A stretch of DNA of 64,000 nt from Peromyscus leucopus (taxonomy: Eukaryota > Chordata > Mammalia > Rodentia > Cricetidae), in contig NC_051084.1 of NCBI RefSeq assembly GCF_004664715.2, positions 65,585,334-65,649,333 of the forward strand, written 5' to 3'. The position numbers and the translations under genes are program-made. Below, in pieces: positions 59,459-64,000 of the stretch; position 1 is the first letter of the stretch; the number at the start of each line of letters is the position of its first letter. A model generated the notes under the pieces. It did not search any database and was not told the DNA's origin. It saw only the letters and a list, made by a program, of their open reading frames with translations.

Positions 59459-59885
59459 TATCAGTTTGATTCTCTAATAAAACACTAACCAAAACTAACT
59501 TGGGGAGAAAAAGGGCTTATTTGTGTTACATTTCTATGTTACAGTCGTCACTGAGGAAAGTCTTGGCAGGAAATCAAGCAGGAACCTCGGAGATCTAAAA
59601 TGGAGACCTAAATTAGGAACTAAATTAGGAACTAAATCAAGGTACACTGCTTACTGGCTTGCTTAGCCTGCTTTCTTACACAACCAAGGACCGCTTGCCT
59701 AAGAACAGCACCACACAGAGTGAACTGTGGGACAACCCCTTATGCCCCGATATCAACCATCAATCAAGAAAATGACCCACAAACTTGCTCACAGAACAGT
59801 CTGAGAGAGGAAATTCTTTAATTGAATTCCTTCTTCCAAGATATGTCTGGAACTCTGTCAAATTAATAAAAACTAACCAGTCTAA
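59459..59885 (-). mobile_element. MaLR-type LTR, minus strand
   Basis: 'tctctaataaaacactaacc', 'aaaactaacttggggagaaa', 'cttactggcttgcttagcct', 'gctttcttacacaaccaagg' and 'caatcaagaaaatgacccac' give the complete reversed order of the LTR. Confidence 0.65.
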
Positions 59886-60104
59886 TATACTGTTATAAAA
59901 GTAATAGATATCTTGGTAGTTATATAACTATAATATAATTCTTAGTTGAAAACATTACCAGACAGGTTCACTGAAGAATCATGCAAATATTTAAGGAAGA
60001 AACAATACCAGAACACTATCCCTTTCTTCTTATGCAATTACCACTACTCTAGTATAAAACCTATTTAAAGATACTGTAAGAGTAGGAAGCACCAATTAAA
60101 CTTT

Positions 60105-60648
60105 CTAATGTGTAACATCTGCAACACACTCTTTTCCCAAGGCTCAGGAATCATTGCAGTAGAGGGGTCAACAAACTATGACCCAGAGGTTGTAAAGGAC
60201 TGCAAAACTGTGGGTTTGGGACATGACAGGCCTGATGCACACATGAACTCTCAGCAGCTGTGACTACATTCACAAGACTTATACAAGATCAAGTCAGCCA
60301 AAATTCCACTAGAGAGAAGGGAGGGCTCACAAAGCCCCACCCCTAGCTGAGATGGTCTTGGTAGTTGATAGCTGCCAAGGGGGAGAGGGCAAGGTTTTGC
60401 TTAGAGATATTTCCCCAGGTAGATTGCCCATGCTCTACTGTATGGCCTGACAGCCATGTATGTACAAGCAACAGCAACTGAACTCACTCATGGAAAAGGA
60501 AATGTATATAAAGATGAGTGGGACATGTGATACATGAGGAATTGGAGAAAAGGGACTTAGGAGTAGGTCTGAGCAAAACACATTATATACATGTATGAAA
60601 TTTTCAAAGAACAAATAAAAAATATATATAAAGAATTAAAAATAATCA
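60105..60648 (+). mobile_element. Old rodent L1 3'UTR, plus strand, with 3' end
   Basis: 'cccaaggctcaggaatcatt', 'gatgcacacatgaactctca', 'agccccacccctagctgaga', 'gtagttgatagctgccaagg' and 'ttatatacatgtatgaaatt' come in the known order. The 3' end is 'tcaaagaacaaataaaaaat'. This is a 3' UTR lineage different from the copies at 7858 and 44490. Confidence 0.75.
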
Positions 60649-60822
60649 TCCCATATCTGTCATAGACAGAATATCCTAAATGTACACTAATTTTTAGCAA
60701 ATTAAACTAACCATATGTAAAATAGACGTGATACAAACAAGTGGCGTTATTTCATGAAATTAAAGATGTTTGCCTTTCAAAATACCAAAAAATAAAATTT
60801 TCAATGCTAACAAAATATCAGA

Positions 60823-60946
60823 GGCTAAATACAGATGCAATGGTGCATACCAGCACTCAGGAAGTGGAGGCAGGAAGACTGGGATTTCAAAGTCAGCCTC
60901 GGCAACAGGAGACCCTGTCCCTAAACAAACAAATACATGCAATGTA
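60823..60946 (+). mobile_element. Old B1-related monomer SINE, plus strand
   Basis: 'gcaatggtgcataccagcac', 'tcaggaagtggaggcaggaa' and 'agacc...ctgtccctaaacaaac' follow a B1/PB1-type element without the cricetid insertion segment. Confidence 0.7.
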
Positions 60947-61383
60947 AAAGGATTACCTTATAATTAAGATAGTCAATATGGAAAAGGCATTAGTTAATTC
61001 CTATCAACTCTTCAGGTGGAACATATCATCAAACTTCTAATTGCAAAAAAAAAAAATTCCAGTGTAATAGGAATTTAGATTTCATGCTTGTTATTCATTA
61101 TCTTTGTGTCCTGAATACTGAAATAAGATAATATAATTTATAATACATACTCTTGATAATAAAATAAATCTTTTCATTCACAGACTATATGATTGTTGAC
61201 AAAAAATTTAAAGAAATTTACAAAAGCACATTAGCACATCATATTGGTATGTTTGTAAATAAAAACAATTACATGCATTTTGATAGATTAGCCATAAAAG
61301 TATCTGGAACTTGACTTTTAAAGAACCATCCTAATTATGGCTGAAAATAAAATAGTTATCATTAAATTTTGGGATATATGTGT
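60947..61383. other. Unassigned non-coding DNA
   Basis: AT-rich, nothing recognised. Confidence 0.5.
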
Positions 61384-61775
61384 GTCCTGTTTTGCTTTCT
61401 GTTGCCATTATAAACACTATCACCAAAAGCAACTTGGCAGGAGGGGAGTTATTTTAATTAGAGGGTACAGTCCATGAATAAGAGATCAGAGCAAGAACTC
61501 CAACAGGGTAGGAGCTGAAGCAGAGACCAAGGACTAATACTGATGACTGGCTTGTTCTTTCTGGCTTGCTCATCTACCTTTCTTATGCAGTCCAGGCCTA
61601 TCTGTCTAGGATGGCACAGCCCAGAGTAAACTGGGCCTACCTACATCAACTAGCAAGTAAGAAGCTGCCTTGCAGCCATGGCCACAAGCAAATCTGATCA
61701 AGGAGATCTCCCAGTTGAGACTCCCTCAGATAATTCTGGGCTGTGTCAAGTTGACAGTTGAGGCTGACTAGGAGA
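61384..61775 (-). mobile_element. MaLR-type LTR, minus strand, near full length
   Basis: 'tttctgttgccattataaac', 'accaaaagcaacttggcagg', 'ggctgtgtcaagttgacagt' and the intervening 'gctcatctacctttcttatg' match the reversed LTR from its 3' end to its 5' end. Confidence 0.7.
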
Positions 61776-64000
61776 GTGTGCATATTCTGTAAATTGAAAA
61801 TTACAAAGTACTGAGGAGAAAACAGAGAAAGTATATGGGTAAGTAATGAATGCAGATGTTACATATCTTAGGACATGAAAGTAGCATAAGCAGAGTCATA
61901 GACGTACATAAAACAGTGGTAGTGATAAAGTTTCTAATAGGAAAATCATTATAACTTTTGCCTAGGCAAGAAGTTATTAGAATAAAAAAATGTCAATTAT
62001 TTAAAATACCAATAAACTGAAATTAACTGAAAGAGAAAATGACTTGATACTTAAAATTAACTATTAATTAACTAATAGGAAAGAAATAGCAACTAAGAAA
62101 GACAGTATTTGGAAAACACATATGAAGACAGAATTATACTTGAAATTTATTAAAAAATATTAAAACTCAATCATAGACTAAAAACAAACTATGAAATAGG
62201 TGGAAGAAATTTTCAGTAGACATTATCTTTCATAAAGGAAATACTAATTTTGATTAACTATATGAATCTAGACTCAACATCAATATTCACTACAGAACTA
62301 AAAAATACATGTTTATCAATATTTTTAAATTAAAATTAAGTGTGAATAAAAATATGAAATCTCATGTGCAGCTTATGAGAAAGCAAAATGCGACAAATAT
62401 TTGAGAAAGCTTGCCAGATACTAATAGAGTATAATTTAAATCCACCAGAACACTTAAAAATAGCATTTGTTTAGATTGACCCAGAAGAAGTGAATACATA
62501 TCTTTACAGATAGCTCTATTCTTGGCTGTTCATAGCAACTTTATTCACAAAAGTTAAGTCTTGGAAACAGCAAAGAATTCAACAACTAGCATTCAGACAA
62601 ATGGAAGGGAAAAAAATATTGTTAAAAGCAACAGCCTAGATCTACCTCAAAAGTCTTATTTTAAATAGAGTTGATCAAATGCAATAGCTGTGTATGGCAT
62701 GGTTCACTTGCATTAGGTTCTGTAAATGCCAGTAATAGCAGGAAAAATAGATTTGTCACTTCCAGAAACCAAGTTACTGGAAGGCTACTGATTGTTGTGG
62801 GGCATGATGGGAATTTTGAGATTAATGCAACATTCTGTATTGTGATTGTGTTGGTGCAACAACAGCCTAAGTCTATCAACAGTCATTATATATTTTTGTT
62901 TTATATGTACTTGCCTATTTTTGTTATAAAGCTGGTAAAAAATTCTATACAATACAGATAAAAGCCTCATATGAGTTTCCAAGATTATCCTATACCTGAA
63001 TCTTGTATGTTAAATTGTTTTCCCGTCAACAGAAGGCAATGCTGATTCAGATAAACCTCTCCTCCTAAGAACAGAGGAAAGTACTTCAATATAATCCATG
63101 AGAAATTAATGCCTTGGACAATACATAGTCAGCTCACAAGAAAGAAAAGCTAAAGGCCATGCTCCCTTAGGAAGGACCAGTTTATCTAAAATGGTTCTCC
63201 AGTTAGGGAAGCTAGCCTACTCCCTAGTCATAAAGTCAGTACAAGGACAGGAGAAGGGCAAAAATAATGAAGCTTCAATCCTGAAGAAGCAAATAGTAGA
63301 CATGACAGCAAGGGTCCAGTTCAGTGAGACCAATAAATCATTCCTGCTAAACTGCTTTCTCCTCCCTTTTTAATAGACTGTTTCTATAGATGTAAGCTGC
63401 TTGTCTGAGAAAGAGAGTATCTTTTTTTTTTTTTTAGTTGAAATGCCTCTTTCCTATACTGATAAGTAGCAGGTGTTGACTTACAAATACTCTAGAAATA
63501 TGCAGCATTGAAGTCTTATTGTTAGATTATGCCTGTATTATCATTTCCTTCAGTAAGCCCATAAGTGCTATTTGGGCCACAAAAAGCATTAGACAAAATG
63601 AAATAAAATAAAGAGTGATCCTTATGAAGACAGACAACTTGCAACTTGATCTTTCATTTATGGCCAGTTGACAAAGTAACAGTAAGCCCAGTAAAGGAAA
63701 ATAGTTTCCTTCTGATGAAGAGGATGAAAAGTCAACCTAACATTCCAGCTAGAGATTCAATGGATCACTGCCTAGGAAAGCATGGTCACCCCTAGAAAGG
63801 CAACCTCACCTCAAGCCGTGCTAAAGACCTAAATGGAAAAATGGCTCCTTAATGACACAATATACATTTTCCTTTCCTTAGTGCAGTGACTTAATGAGCC
63901 ACAGCCATGTATCTTCGTAAATCTGTCCATGTGTCTCTCAGAAAAGTGTAACTTTTCCTTTCCTTATTTCTAGCTCTGTCTAAGCCTGGGGTTCTCCCAC
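61776..64000. other. Unassigned AT-rich DNA with a possible L1M remnant (62440-62615)
   Basis: 'ctgttcatagcaactttatt' and 'cacaaaagttaagtcttgga' at 62527-62570 recall an ancient L1 ORF2 end on the plus strand. Nothing else is recognised to the window end. Frames up to 96 codons show no motif. Confidence 0.35.

Overview
This window looks like intergenic nuclear DNA from a cricetid (hamster, vole or deer-mouse type) rodent. The evidence is its repeats: B1 SINEs carrying the cricetid-style segment that reads, on the SINE strand, roughly 'ggaaaggcgcaaagctacacagag'; B3/B2, B4 and ID-type SINEs; rodent LINE-1 copies; MaLR-type LTRs; and many (CA)n/(GA)n microsatellites. I found no protein-coding gene, exon series, rRNA, tRNA, CRISPR array or prokaryotic feature that I can support. 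Every long open frame that I could identify is a decayed LINE-1 or LTR piece or a microsatellite translated by chance. All family assignments come from remembered consensus patterns, not from a search.

Layout. 1-4975: the 3' part of a MaLR-type LTR, then a minus-strand LINE-1 (about 365-4330) with a large internal deletion, abutting an older L1/HAL1 ORF1 fragment. 4975-7855: mostly unassigned DNA with one ID-like SINE and a cricetid LTR-like repeat. 7858-9092: a 5'-truncated plus-strand L1 with clear target-site duplications (TSDs). 9800-13540: a B3 SINE, microsatellites, a MaLR LTR carrying a GATA/GA array, and a roughly 360 bp purine-pyrimidine alternating tract. 13866-15352: a B3 SINE split by an inverted, 3'-truncated L1 piece. 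16025-17065: a GC-richer L1-type or other rodent repeat. 17-26.7 kb: mainly unassigned DNA with MaLR LTRs, a B4, a B1 and a (CA)n...(GT)n pair. 26.7-35 kb: B4 plus (GA)38, two L1s with 5' inversions and TSDs, and an L1 with a B1 inserted in it. 36-37.9 kb: an ancient mammalian L1 and a B1 between two (GT)n tracts. 39.6-41.8 kb: three MaLR-type LTRs on the same strand and a 4-copy minisatellite. 43-46 kb: ancient L1 pieces, a tiny L1 insertion with a 16-bp TSD, and a second lineage of L1. 46-64 kb: B3/B4/B1 SINEs, an ERV LTR, MaLR LTRs, an old L1 3' end and unassigned DNA.

Nothing here points to an undescribed gene system. The most informative content is the record of retrotransposition: at least six insertions whose boundaries and TSDs can be read directly, three of them with the 5' inversion expected from twin priming. 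One of those three lacks the L1 3' end altogether.
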